Numbered from the stretch's first letter, positions 34,544-43,161 are shown. The stretch: DNA of 64,000 bases from VAZQ01 sp963841705 (GCA_963841705.1 CAWJDY010000019.1:62001-126000), one strand, 5' to 3'. The notes: generated by a model from the letters alone, not told the origin. A program made the numbers and translations.

Positions 34544-35827
34544 ATGCCGCATGTAATCATCCATCGCATCTTCTCGCTTCCTGTATCGCTTCCGGTGCGC
34601 GGGGCTGACGGTCTGGCCAAGCGAGCCACGTACGGTGGTGTAGAACGCCAACGACTGTCCTCCCAGAGTGTAAAGGCACACCTACGTGCCGCGACCGGAC
34701 TGACGAGCCCAATGGCGGACCTCGCGGCTGCTGTTGGCGGCAATATGTCGGTTCGCAGCGCGCTCATTGGGCCACGCAGGATTGCGCCAGCCTTGGAACA
34801 GCTTGGGGTCGAAGCAGAAGCTGCGGCCACTTGGGCGGACGCAGTCATGTCGTTGTTTCAGACAGGGAAGGAGAAAGCACCTTCGGACGCAGGCGCTTCG
34901 AGGAAGGCTCGGGGCAAAAGAAAGGCACAAGTCGAGGACGACGAGGGAGGAGAACCCACCGAAGATGTTGAAGGCGCGCCGACCAAGATGGCGGCTGGCG
35001 GTCGGCAGGTGCTCACCCTCGGTGAAGCCGAAATCAGTGCACTGGCTGGGGTCGCGGCTGCGCTCCACAAGGCCAACATTGCACCAGCTGAGATGCGGGG
35101 CCTTGTTGAGAAGCCCACGAAACGGAAGATGCAGACACAAGAGGTACAGAGCGCACTCGATGCTCTGGAGGCTGTCCGCGCGAACGCTGGCCTGGACGGA
35201 GCGTTGTTCGGGCGAATGGCCACTGGCATTGCCTTGTCTCGGGTGGACAGCGCTGTTCATGTTGGGCATGCGCTCACCACTCACCCCATCCAGTCGAGTG
35301 TCGATTTCTTCTCAGCGCAGGACGAGCTGCTTGATCGCGAAGCCGGTGAAACTGGGGGAGCGCACATCGGATCGCGAGAGCTAGCAGCGGGAGTCTTCTA
35401 CCTTCCTGTCGTTATTGATCTCGTTCAGCTCCGGAAGAACTTTGCCGCGTGGTCGGATGCGGACATCGCAAAGGTCGTTGGTTGGCTCGTGAAGAGCATT
35501 GCGACCCTTACGCCAGCAGCAATGCTCGGGAGCACCGCGCCATTTCCCGATCCTGGTGAGGTCGTTGTGGAGGTGACGATGGGTCAGCCGGTGAATGCGA
35601 TGGGCGCGTTCGAGCGACCTGTAGCGCCTACGCTGGAAGCCTCAGTTGCGGCATTCAACGAGCATATGCAGCGCGTCTGGGCCATGATCGGGTCGCCCGC
35701 AAAGGTCTTGCGACTGTCAGAGTTCGTTGATCCGAAATCATCTTCTCCGGCAGTCCAGCGCTTGGCGGAGGCCGTTGTGACTGTGATGCCTGCAATGACG
35801 ACTACGCCCCAGACATCCAATGCCTGA
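34544..35827 (+). CDS. cas7e: Type I-E CRISPR backbone protein Cas7e (Cse4/CasC)
   Basis: Cas7e polymerises along the crRNA spacer as the Cascade backbone. 427 residues, longer than E. coli CasC (363) because of a charged, low-complexity insert around residues 105-150. Signatures: YGGVERQRLSSQSVKAHLRA near the N-terminus; GALFGRMATGIALSRVDSAV, HALTTHPIQSSVDFFSAQDE and VTMGQPVNAMGAFERPV later. GGGAGGGAC lies 8 nt before the ATG. Its stop overlaps the cas5e start by 8 nt. Confidence 0.93.
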   Translation: MPHVIIHRIFSLPVSLPVRGADGLAKRATYGGVERQRLSSQSVKAHLRAATGLTSPMADLAAAVGGNMSVRSALIGPRRIAPALEQLGVEAEAAATWADAVMSLFQTGKEKAPSDAGASRKARGKRKAQVEDDEGGEPTEDVEGAPTKMAAGGRQVLTLGEAEISALAGVAAALHKANIAPAEMRGLVEKPTKRKMQTQEVQSALDALEAVRANAGLDGALFGRMATGIALSRVDSAVHVGHALTTHPIQSSVDFFSAQDELLDREAGETGGAHIGSRELAAGVFYLPVVIDLVQLRKNFAAWSDADIAKVVGWLVKSIATLTPAAMLGSTAPFPDPGEVVVEVTMGQPVNAMGAFERPVAPTLEASVAAFNEHMQRVWAMIGSPAKVLRLSEFVDPKSSSPAVQRLAEAVVTVMPAMTTTPQTSNA

Positions 35828-36509
35828 CCTTTTCACCATGCGGGTGGCCGCCCCCATCGCCAGCCTCTCGGGGCCGCGCATCGACACGGCCAGCGACCAC
35901 TTACCGATCCCGTCGAGGTCGATGGTAGCCGGCATCATTGGTGCAGCACTCGGGCTCGGCTATGACCAGCCAGACACGCTCCAGAAGATACAGGATTCGA
36001 TGCGGTTGGCCGTTGTCGTGCACCGCGCAGGAAGAGTTGTTCGCGACTACCAGACTGTCCGGATGGGGTTGCCCCACATGGTTGGTCCGATGTGGTGCTA
36101 CGACGGCAAACGACTCGGGGTGATGAAACGAGAGGGTGGAGACCCTGAAAGAACAATCACCGGCGAACGTCCTCTGACGTGTGACTACGATGCTACGATC
36201 ATCGTGGAACTGCTTTCTGGAGCGCCCTTTTCGACGGCCGACATTCTGAACGGACTACGCGCCCCAGTGCACCCGCTCTGCGTCGGACAGCGCTCGTGCA
36301 TCCCATCTCTACCGATCGCTGGCGAGACTATCGATGCCGAGTCCCTGCCAGATGCCGTCGCAATGGTCCCGCGAGGGACAATCTATCTTCCAGCGGAATG
36401 CGCAACCAAGAGCGGTCAATTCGGAGACCTTTACGTTTCAGTTCCAGCCGGTCGTGAATGGGCAACGCGTGAGCATGGGGGCAGCGACACCTACGTCGTG
36501 CGGACCTGA
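35820..36509 (+). CDS. cas5e: Type I-E CRISPR protein Cas5e (CasD)
   Basis: Cas5e caps the 5' handle of the crRNA in Cascade. 229 residues, the normal size. Family pieces are SDHLPIPSRSMVAGIIGAAL, VVRDYQTVRMGLPHMVG, ERPLTCDYDATIIVELLSGA and the C-terminal LRAPVHPLCVGQRSCIPSLP. The start overlaps the cas7e stop, and cas6e follows closely, so translation is probably coupled. No frameshift seen. Confidence 0.9.
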   Translation: MPDLFTMRVAAPIASLSGPRIDTASDHLPIPSRSMVAGIIGAALGLGYDQPDTLQKIQDSMRLAVVVHRAGRVVRDYQTVRMGLPHMVGPMWCYDGKRLGVMKREGGDPERTITGERPLTCDYDATIIVELLSGAPFSTADILNGLRAPVHPLCVGQRSCIPSLPIAGETIDAESLPDAVAMVPRGTIYLPAECATKSGQFGDLYVSVPAGREWATREHGGSDTYVVRT

Positions 36510-36522
36510 AAACGAGCGCGTC

Positions 36523-37242
36523 ATGTTCAACATTCAGGTCGGGCTCGATGTGATAGCGGCAGCGCGCGCTCTCCCAATGGCGCATGCTGCTCGGCACGAC
36601 ATCGATATGCTGATCAAGTCAACGCTGACTGAGGCATTCGCGGGCGGGGTCGTGCGGCCGTGGTTGTTGCATCGACAATCAGGTCCCGTCGCGACCATCA
36701 TCGGCTACAGCGCTATTCCGGTGGCGGATGTTGATCGCCGGCTGGGGTTGGCACTCCCAGCCATCAGGGCAGCAATCAAGAGCCTCTACGGCCACGCGCT
36801 TCCACCATTAGCCTCAGGGGAAGCATTCCGTTTCTCAGTTCGGCTGTGCCCTACAATCCGGGTCACGCCGTCGAAAGACAAATCCCATCCACATGGTGAG
36901 ATTGACGCGTTTCTTGTCGCTGTCCAACGCGGGGAAACCAACATTGAGCGTGAGGGCGTCTACACGCGCTACCTCGTCGAGCGGTTGAGGGGTGCGACCG
37001 TGGACTGTGCCAAGCTGACCCGGTTTCGCCTTGAGCAGATGTCACGTCCGCATCGTGGCGCATCAGCGCCTCCGTCAGGAGTTGCGCAACGCGTAGTACC
37101 TGATGCGGTGCTGGAAGGTGCTCTGACGGTTTCGGACCCGATAGTCTTCACTCAGACTCTGATGAGTGGAGTAGGCCGTCAACGTGCCTTTGGCCGTGGG
37201 TATGTACGGTTGGAGCCGATGCGGTTGAGCACGGCCGCATGA
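36523..37242 (+). CDS. cas6e: Type I-E crRNA endoribonuclease Cas6e (CasE)
   Basis: Cas6e cuts pre-crRNA below the repeat hairpin and stays on the 3' end. From ATG 36523, 13 nt after the cas5e stop, it has 239 residues; the frame is open upstream inside cas5e without similarity, and ATG 36475 is a second option. His21 or His25 (ALPMAHAARHDIDMLIKS) sits where the catalytic His of CasE lies. GEIDAFLVAVQRGE and the C-terminal EGALTVSDPIVFTQTLMSGV, then GRQRAFGRGYVRLEPMRL, match the conserved G-rich loop. The array begins 76 nt downstream. Confidence 0.88.
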   Translation: MFNIQVGLDVIAAARALPMAHAARHDIDMLIKSTLTEAFAGGVVRPWLLHRQSGPVATIIGYSAIPVADVDRRLGLALPAIRAAIKSLYGHALPPLASGEAFRFSVRLCPTIRVTPSKDKSHPHGEIDAFLVAVQRGETNIEREGVYTRYLVERLRGATVDCAKLTRFRLEQMSRPHRGASAPPSGVAQRVVPDAVLEGALTVSDPIVFTQTLMSGVGRQRAFGRGYVRLEPMRLSTAA

Positions 37243-37317
37243 CCACAGGCCCTTGCGCAATCGGTGAAGATTTTCCATTCGCAAAAGATGCGAGTTTTCA
37301 ACGGTTTATCAGCTAGA
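37243..37317 (+). promoter_or_regulatory. CRISPR leader
   Basis: 75 nt between the cas6e stop and the first repeat, richer in A/T than its surroundings (AAGATTTTCCATTCGCAAAAG). It is placed at the leader end because the opposite end of the array carries the degenerate repeat. Array transcription would run rightward, the same direction as all cas genes. Confidence 0.6.
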
Positions 37318-38200
37318 GTGTCTCCCCCGTGCGCGGGGGTTCACCGCCTCGCCAGCCCTGAGACAGAAGCCAAAGGAGGTATCTCCCCCGTGCGCGGGGG
37401 TTCACCGATGTTATAGTTCTGCTGCCCGCCCACGGTGAGGTGTCTCCCCCGTGCGCGGGGGTTCACCGCGGATCGAATCGCCGCTCTCCATGATCTGCCC
37501 GTGTCTCCCCCGTGCGCGGGGGTTCACCGTTCTACTACGACCAGAAGGCACAGGACGACGCGTGTCTCCCCCGTACGCGGGGGTTCACCGAAAAAACACC
37601 TTGGCGGGCCTGCTCCAAGGACGTGTCTCCCCCGTGCGCGGGGGTTCACCGGAAACGAGTACCGCGACGGACTGGCTCTCACAGTGTCTTCCCCGCGTGC
37701 GGGGGTTCACCGATCATGCAACGCTATCGAGGAACATTCTTGTAGTGTCTTCCCCGCGTGCGGGGGTTCACCGGGTGGATCCCCGTCGTTGCCTAGACGA
37801 CAACCGTGTCTTCCCCGCGTGCGGGGGTTCACCGCTGTGGCCGACATAGGACGTAGGGGTGTTTTGGTGTCTTCCCCGCGTGCGGGGGTTCACCGGCCCA
37901 GGTAAAGCGTTCGCCGGCATTGTTGTCGTGTCCTCCCCGCGCGCGGGGGTTCACCCATGTACATGCCGACCAATGGCGTGATCGAGTCGTGTCTCCCCCG
38001 TGCGCGGGGGTTCACCGTGGATGACGGCGCAAAACTTTCCATGTTTGTTGTGTCTTCCCCGCGTGCGGGGGTTCACCGCTAGAGCCAGTATCGGAGATCG
38101 AGCGCATCAAGTGTCTTCCCCGCGTGCGGGGGTTCACCGGTGCGGAACCGGTTGTTGTCGCGCTCCGTCAGGTATCTTCCCCGTGCGCGGGGGTTCACGT
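37318..38200 (+). CRISPR. Type I-E CRISPR array, 15 repeats and 14 spacers
   Basis: 29-nt repeats begin every 61 nt exactly, from 37318 to 38172, so all 14 spacers are 32 nt. The repeat starts GTGTC, carries a CCCCG/CGGGG stem with a 4-nt loop, and ends GTTCACCG, typical of type I-E. Two versions alternate: loop TGCG with an extra C:G pair (repeats 1-6 and 12) and loop CGTG with a T (repeats 7-10, 13, 14). Repeat 11 is mixed and ends ACCC. Repeat 15 (38172-38200) starts GTATC and ends CACGT, marking the trailer end. No spacer matches another part of this window by eye. Confidence 0.98.
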
Positions 38201-38210
38201 ACACCTCGCC

Positions 38211-40640
38211 ATGCCCGCGCTTGCCAAGACCGATCGAGCGACAGGACAGGCACGCTCACTCGTCGGTCATTCCCTCGATGTAGCCCATTGCGTCCATGCG
38301 ATGCTCACGCGTGGCGTAGGGCTCGAACGATTGGGCATGGCTGCCGGCATCCCCCTCACGCCCGTACATGCAGCTCGGCTGGCGGTTCTCGCGGGCCTCC
38401 ACGACATGGGAAAGTCCACCAATGGGTTTCAAGATCGCATCCACGGGCGCGGTCGCGGTACGGGGCATGTGGCTGAAGCCATTGCTGTGGTGAATGCTCA
38501 AGGCAGGCTGCCTGATGCCGTTCGATCTGCTTTGCGCGCCGAGATAGTCAATGAGTGGTGCGACGACCCAGAAAGCGTGCTCTACGCGATCTTCTGCCAT
38601 CACGGAGAACCAGTCCCTGCCCCGCGCATCAGCGCGTGCACATCACAGCTCACGCAACAATGGTCTGCCACCTCCGATTACGATCCCGTATCGGAAATCG
38701 ACGCTCTCACTAACACGCTGCTGAGCGCCTTTCCGCTCGCATCTGAAAATGCAGCTCCGTTTCCGGCAACGACGCGTTTCCAGCACGCGCTCGCCGGTCT
38801 GATCATGACTGCTGACTGGATGGGTTCTGACGCTCACTTCCACCCACTTGCGGGTGCTGATGATCGTCCACAGTCGGCCCGTAATCTCCTCGATGCGACG
38901 CGCTGGTCGGGTTGGCATTCTGGCGCACAGCCGCACGCGCTTCTGGGAAATTACGATGCGCGGGGTGCGCAGATTGCAGTGCTCTCGCTGCCACTGACAG
39001 AGCGCCTCGTCATTGTCGAGGCACCAACCGGATCAGGGAAGACCGAGGCCAGCGTCATGTGGGCCGATCGGCTTGCGGCAGCAGGCCTCGTAGACGGAAT
39101 GTATTTCGCCGTTCCAACGCGCTCTGCTGCAACCGAGTTGCATGCGCGCATTGCTGAGATGATGGGTCGCGTGCACCCAAAACTTGTTGGTCGTGTTGTG
39201 CGAGCCGTGCCGGGGCTACTCGACACTGATCACCCCACGAATGTCTGGGACGAGCCGACTATGCCGACGTGGGCGCTCGGCTCGACGCGTCGAGTAATGG
39301 GTGCGCCGATTGCAGTCGGGACAATCGATCAGGCGATGCTGTCACAACTGCGGACGAAACACTCATGGCTACGCGCGTGGTGTCTGGCGCGGCAGCTGCT
39401 CGTCATCGACGAGGTTCACGCGAGTGACCCCTATATGAGCGAAATAGTTGCTCGTCTTGTTGATGAGCATCTTGCGCTCGGCGGCTATGCCCTCCTGATG
39501 TCCGCCACGCTCGGTGAATCTCTGCGCGCAAAGCTCGAACACCGGTCGCGCATGGACATCGCAGCCGCGAGGATGAGACCCTACCCACAGGTATCCACGT
39601 CCACCAGGGGAATGCCGGTAGACGTGACTGCAACCCGAACGACCAATCTGATACTCGAAAGGCAAGATGACGCGACCACGCGTGTGATTGAAGCAATTGG
39701 GCGAGGAGAGGCGATCCTGTGGATTCGCTCCACGGTCTCCGACGCACTGGACGATTACCACGCTTTCCAGGCAGCCGGCGCGCTCACGATGCTGCATCAC
39801 TCACGTTATGCAGACATCGACCGGCAGTTTCTCGATCAGCAGGTGGTTCGTATCTTGGGGCCGAATGGGCAGCGCTCTGGCACCATTATCGTTGGTACGC
39901 AGACGTTGGAGCAGTCGCTCGACATCGATGCGGACCTGCTCGTGACCGACGCTGTCCCTGCTGATGTGCTCCTCCAGCGTCTGGGGCGCGTGCATCGTCA
40001 TCGCAGCGGCACCACGCCCACTGCAATAGTATTGGAGCCGGGGGGCCTCGACGAGCGGGTGAGACTGGATGGGCGTCCGCTCGGCGCGCCGGGTCATGGC
40101 TGGGCATGGGTGTACAACCCCCTTGCGGTTCGCGAGACTATTGCCTGGATACGCGAGCGAGGTGCTGTGTCCGTGCCCATGGACGTACGTGCGATGGTGG
40201 AGCTAGCGACTCACACAGATCACCTGGAGGCGCGGGCAAGAGCGTATGGTGAGCGTTGGGTAGCGCTGTGGCAGCGCGTGTACGGTCATGCCATAGCCGA
40301 CGCGCAGCAGGCTCTCTCCGGATTGATTGATCGGGGAGCAGGATATGACCGGGCGCTAATCAACGAACGGATTCCGACACGCTTGGGCGATGGCACCGTA
40401 GACGTGGAGGTGGAGGGCAGATTGCTGTCGCCGTTCACTGCTGTGCCGATTGATGCGCTGGCCGTTCGTGCGAATTGGCTTAGACATGCGGAGCCAGGAT
40501 CGACGGCTACGGTCAGCGGAGTTGACGAGGCTGGTCGGACGCTCCTCGATGTTGGAGGAGTGCACCTCACCTACGGCGTCGAGGGTCTTCATCGCGCCGC
40601 TCAGAATCATACGAACTCTTTGCTCTCACAGAAACTCTAG
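38211..40640 (+). CDS. cas3: CRISPR-associated helicase/nuclease Cas3
   Basis: 809 residues, complete. HD-nuclease motifs: GHSLDVAHC (19-27), LHDMGK with His64-Asp65, and AIFCHHGEP. Helicase: Walker A APTGSGKTEA (Lys at about 277), DEVH box at 400-403, SATLGESL, QTLEQSLDIDADLLVTDA and QRLGRVHRH (from 589). It nicks and degrades target DNA after recruitment by Cascade. The ATG lies 10 nt after the last, degenerate repeat and has no purine-rich site in the usual window. In most type I-E loci cas3 is first; here it is last, behind the array. Confidence 0.95.
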   Translation: MPALAKTDRATGQARSLVGHSLDVAHCVHAMLTRGVGLERLGMAAGIPLTPVHAARLAVLAGLHDMGKSTNGFQDRIHGRGRGTGHVAEAIAVVNAQGRLPDAVRSALRAEIVNEWCDDPESVLYAIFCHHGEPVPAPRISACTSQLTQQWSATSDYDPVSEIDALTNTLLSAFPLASENAAPFPATTRFQHALAGLIMTADWMGSDAHFHPLAGADDRPQSARNLLDATRWSGWHSGAQPHALLGNYDARGAQIAVLSLPLTERLVIVEAPTGSGKTEASVMWADRLAAAGLVDGMYFAVPTRSAATELHARIAEMMGRVHPKLVGRVVRAVPGLLDTDHPTNVWDEPTMPTWALGSTRRVMGAPIAVGTIDQAMLSQLRTKHSWLRAWCLARQLLVIDEVHASDPYMSEIVARLVDEHLALGGYALLMSATLGESLRAKLEHRSRMDIAAARMRPYPQVSTSTRGMPVDVTATRTTNLILERQDDATTRVIEAIGRGEAILWIRSTVSDALDDYHAFQAAGALTMLHHSRYADIDRQFLDQQVVRILGPNGQRSGTIIVGTQTLEQSLDIDADLLVTDAVPADVLLQRLGRVHRHRSGTTPTAIVLEPGGLDERVRLDGRPLGAPGHGWAWVYNPLAVRETIAWIRERGAVSVPMDVRAMVELATHTDHLEARARAYGERWVALWQRVYGHAIADAQQALSGLIDRGAGYDRALINERIPTRLGDGTVDVEVEGRLLSPFTAVPIDALAVRANWLRHAEPGSTATVSGVDEAGRTLLDVGGVHLTYGVEGLHRAAQNHTNSLLSQKL

Positions 40641-40866
40641 GTGAGGCAGTAGCCATACGACTGCTCTCTCGGGAGCACCCGGCCACGCCTCGTCGGCGGC
40701 GTGGGGTTCCAGATCCAGGTCACAATCCAGCGCGGAGCACTTTCAGCAGCATGTTGAATCTCCGCCGCTCCGCAATTGCTGCCTCACTCACCGTGCCGGT
40801 ATTGGCCATTGCGCTCGCCAGAGGGCGCGCCGCTACCCGCTGCCCCGCCGTGCGCGTCCTGTGGCC
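40641..40866. other. Intergenic after cas3
   Basis: No cas1, cas2 or other gene is seen. Short rightward frames here are the opposite strand of the next gene. Confidence 0.5.
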
Positions 40867-41418
40867 CTATCGCAAGGGCATGTACACAGGGATGGTGCTC
40901 GGGGCAGAAGCGACCAGGAACGTCCTGGCCCTGTGCAGGCCATCACCAATCACGTAGCTGCCTTCGTGCAGGCCCAGCGTGAGCGGGTCGTTGCTTGGCC
41001 GTACACCCTGCTCCTTGTGAGCATTGCGCGGATCACCGGGGTCCGTTGAGCCGCTACGGAAGAACTCTGTGAGCAGAGGATGGTGTGTGTGGTTGGGGTC
41101 AACACCGCGCGGCACGCGAACCAACAAAAGGCTCGCCCTTGTCCACTGTGCAAGGCGATAGCTGCCCACCGTCGCGAGGTAGGGACCAAAGAAGGCCCCT
41201 CGAACACAAGACCACGCGCTGAACAAGACCGAACGATCCGACGTGGATAGGCCGGAGAACGGAACACCAGCGCGTCGCTTGACTCTCATCGCCTCGATGC
41301 CCTGGCAGTCGTCATAGCAGGTGCTGCAATGAGCGCCGAGCGCCTCGGTGTAGGCCCATCTCGCCAACACGTCGCGTAGCGGGATCACATCTTCCGCCCT
41401 CGCAATAACCATCCTCAC
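40867..41418 (-). CDS. Hypothetical protein with a ParB-like C-terminal motif, coupled to the recombinase
   Basis: 183 residues. The GTG at 41418 overlaps the recombinase stop as GTGA (ATG 41412 is an alternative), so both are probably translated from one message. The C-terminal GLHEGSYVIGDGLHRARTFL and STIPVYMPLR recall the ParB/sulfiredoxin-like loop (G.Y.I.DG.HR). A CSTCYDDC cluster in the N-terminal third could bind metal. Family not recognised; a role in partition or recombination control is only suggested by position. Confidence 0.6.
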   Translation of the reverse strand: MRMVIARAEDVIPLRDVLARWAYTEALGAHCSTCYDDCQGIEAMRVKRRAGVPFSGLSTSDRSVLFSAWSCVRGAFFGPYLATVGSYRLAQWTRASLLLVRVPRGVDPNHTHHPLLTEFFRSGSTDPGDPRNAHKEQGVRPSNDPLTLGLHEGSYVIGDGLHRARTFLVASAPSTIPVYMPLR

Positions 41419-42083
41419 GCCCTCGCTAGAACGTTGCTCACCGTCATCGCCTGCCAGCGCCCCCCACGCGCCGTAGGGATGCCGCGAGCGTTGAGGGCCT
41501 TGGCGATGGCTCGCAGCGACTTAGCGCCTGCGCGCTGGACCTCACGAATGATGGGCAGCACGTTTGCGGCGTGGCGATCTGCGTTGGCCTCGATCGCCTT
41601 CACGGCCTGTTTGCGCGCCTGGGCGAGCTTGGGGCCTCCTAGCTTCACCCCACGAGCCTTGGCGCGCTGAAGAGCATCCCTCGTGCGCGTGGCAATCATC
41701 GCGCGCTCCTTCTCGGCCAGGGCGGCGAACAGATGCAGGATGAAGGGGTCCACATCCGCGCCCAGCTCGGCCACGATGAACTGCACGCGCTCAGCCATGA
41801 GCCCCGAGATGAAATGCACGTCGCGGCTCAGCCGGTCGAGCTTGGCCACGACGACTGGGCATCGGCGGCGGCGGGCCTCGGCGAGCGCCGCAGCGAGTTG
41901 AGGACGACGGCCGAGCGCGTCCGATCCCTTGCCAGTCTCGACCTCGACAAACTCATGCGAGACCTCGAAGCCCTCGGTGGCGGCGAAGCGGAGCACTGCA
42001 TCGCGCTGCGCCTCCAGGCCCAGGCCAGAGCGGCCCTGGCGGGCGGTAGAGACGCGGTAGTAAGCGACGACAGTTCGGTCCAT
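41415..42083 (-). CDS. Serine recombinase (resolvase/invertase family)
   Basis: 222 residues from ATG 42083, which has GGGAGG just upstream; a TTG at 42104 is less likely. Catalytic Ser12 lies in YYRVSTARQGRSGLGLEAQR; VVVAKLDRLSRDVHFISGLM and LFAALAEKERAMIATRTRDA are typical. The C-terminal module (ADRHAANVLPIIREVQRAGA, then ALNARGIPTARGG) matches the free-standing HTH ORF at 28.1 kb. It forms a two-gene unit with the ParB-like ORF and has landed inside an IS66 transposase gene, whose 3' part starts 18 nt beyond the upstream inverted repeat. Confidence 0.92.
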   Translation of the reverse strand: MDRTVVAYYRVSTARQGRSGLGLEAQRDAVLRFAATEGFEVSHEFVEVETGKGSDALGRRPQLAAALAEARRRRCPVVVAKLDRLSRDVHFISGLMAERVQFIVAELGADVDPFILHLFAALAEKERAMIATRTRDALQRAKARGVKLGGPKLAQARKQAVKAIEANADRHAANVLPIIREVQRAGAKSLRAIAKALNARGIPTARGGRWQAMTVSNVLARA

Positions 42084-42102
42084 GACAGCCTCCCAGGCTG
42101 TC
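42084..42102. promoter_or_regulatory. Perfect 8-bp inverted repeat at the recombinase start
   Basis: GACAGCCT-CCC-AGGCTGTC abuts the recombinase start codon and contains its ribosome site (GGGAGG on the minus strand). It can be a recombinase binding site, an operator or an mRNA hairpin hiding the ribosome site. Confidence 0.6.
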
Positions 42103-42121
42103 AATTATCATAACCGGCATC

Positions 42122-42772
42122 GTGCAGTGCGACGGCTATGCGGCGTACAAGCAATTGGTCGACCGCAGGCGCAACAGCGGCCCGGCACTCGCTTTTTGTT
42201 GGGCGCATTGGCGAAGACGATTCTATGAGATTGCGAAGTCCGGTCCGGCGCCGATCGCGCAGGGAGCACTCGCGCGTATTGCCGCGCTCTATGCGATCGA
42301 GAAGCGGATCCGTGGGCGCAGCGCGGTGGAACGCCAAGCGGTGCGTGAAGCAGAGAGCAAGCCGCTCGTCGATGCTCTTAAAACTTGGCTCGAAAGCGAG
42401 CTCACGCGCGTCTCCGGCAAATCGGTCATTGCCGGCGCAATCCGCTATGGCGTCAAGCACTGGGACGGCTTGGTGCGCTTCCTCGCCGACGGCCGCATCG
42501 AGATGGACACGAATGCGGTGGAGCGCACGATCCGTCCAATCGCACTTACGCGCAAGAACGCGCTATTCGCCGGCTGCGACCAAGGTGCGGCCAACTGGGC
42601 TGCCGTCGCCTCCCTGATCGAGACCTGCAAGCTCAATGGCGTTGATCCGGAAGCCTATCTCGAGGACGTCCTCACCAAGCTCATCAATTTATGGCCGGCC
42701 TCGCGCATTGATGATCTCATGCCGTGGACCTGGTTGCGCGCTCAGAACAGCACCGAGCGCATCGCGGCGTGA
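42122..42772 (+). pseudogene. IS66-family transposase, 3' part
   Basis: 216 codons with GYAAYKQLVDRR, zinc-like FCWAHWRRRFYEIAKSG, catalytic Glu region EMDTNAVERTIRPIALTRKN and the IS66 C-terminal YLEDVLTKLINLWPASRIDD. Full IS66 TnpC proteins have about 510-550 residues, so the N-terminal half with the first two catalytic Asp is gone. The break coincides with the recombinase unit. Confidence 0.88.
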
Positions 42773-42876
42773 TTCCTGATTCACGCCGTGTGATACTCGT
42801 TTCAAATCTCATCTGACCAACGGAGCACACGAGCGCGCGCGTGAGTTCGGCTCTCGCCACGAGCTGCCGGCAGCTG

Positions 42877-43161
42877 TCAAGTGTCCAAGAGCGTGCGGAA
42901 GGAATTACGCTTACCATCTGTCTCGTGCTCTACCCGCACCAGCGACGCTGCAAAACGCGCGATCTCCGACGTTTCGGCGACGACGAGCGCGATCGGCTGG
43001 CCGTTGAACATGATCCTGTTGTCGTAGAGCGGCCGGAACGGCGAGCCCGCCGGGGCAACGTCATCCTTATAAGCCTGATCGTTGTCCGCCATCGGCGGCG
43101 GCGAGAGCCTCTCTCTCAATGACGACGGCCTCTCTTCTAGTCTCGCCGACGGCACAGACAA
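42877..43161 (-). pseudogene. Fragment of a xanthine dehydrogenase/aldehyde oxidase molybdopterin subunit
   Basis: About 70 codons read AYKDDVAPAGSPFRPLYDNR, IMFNGQPIALVVAETSEIAR and FAASLVRVEHETD, the N-terminal Ald_Xan_dh_C region of CoxL/XdhA-type large subunits (about 750 residues when whole). The rest is absent on both sides. The first 20 codons of the frame are unrelated. Confidence 0.7.

Noticed and set aside
37435..37905. Repetitive frames with PRARGFT/AGVHR motifs
   Set aside because: Translations of CRISPR repeats and spacers.
40641..41400. Possible cas1 or cas2 after cas3
   Set aside because: No frame shows Cas1 or Cas2 features; the region is covered by the ParB-like gene on the other strand.
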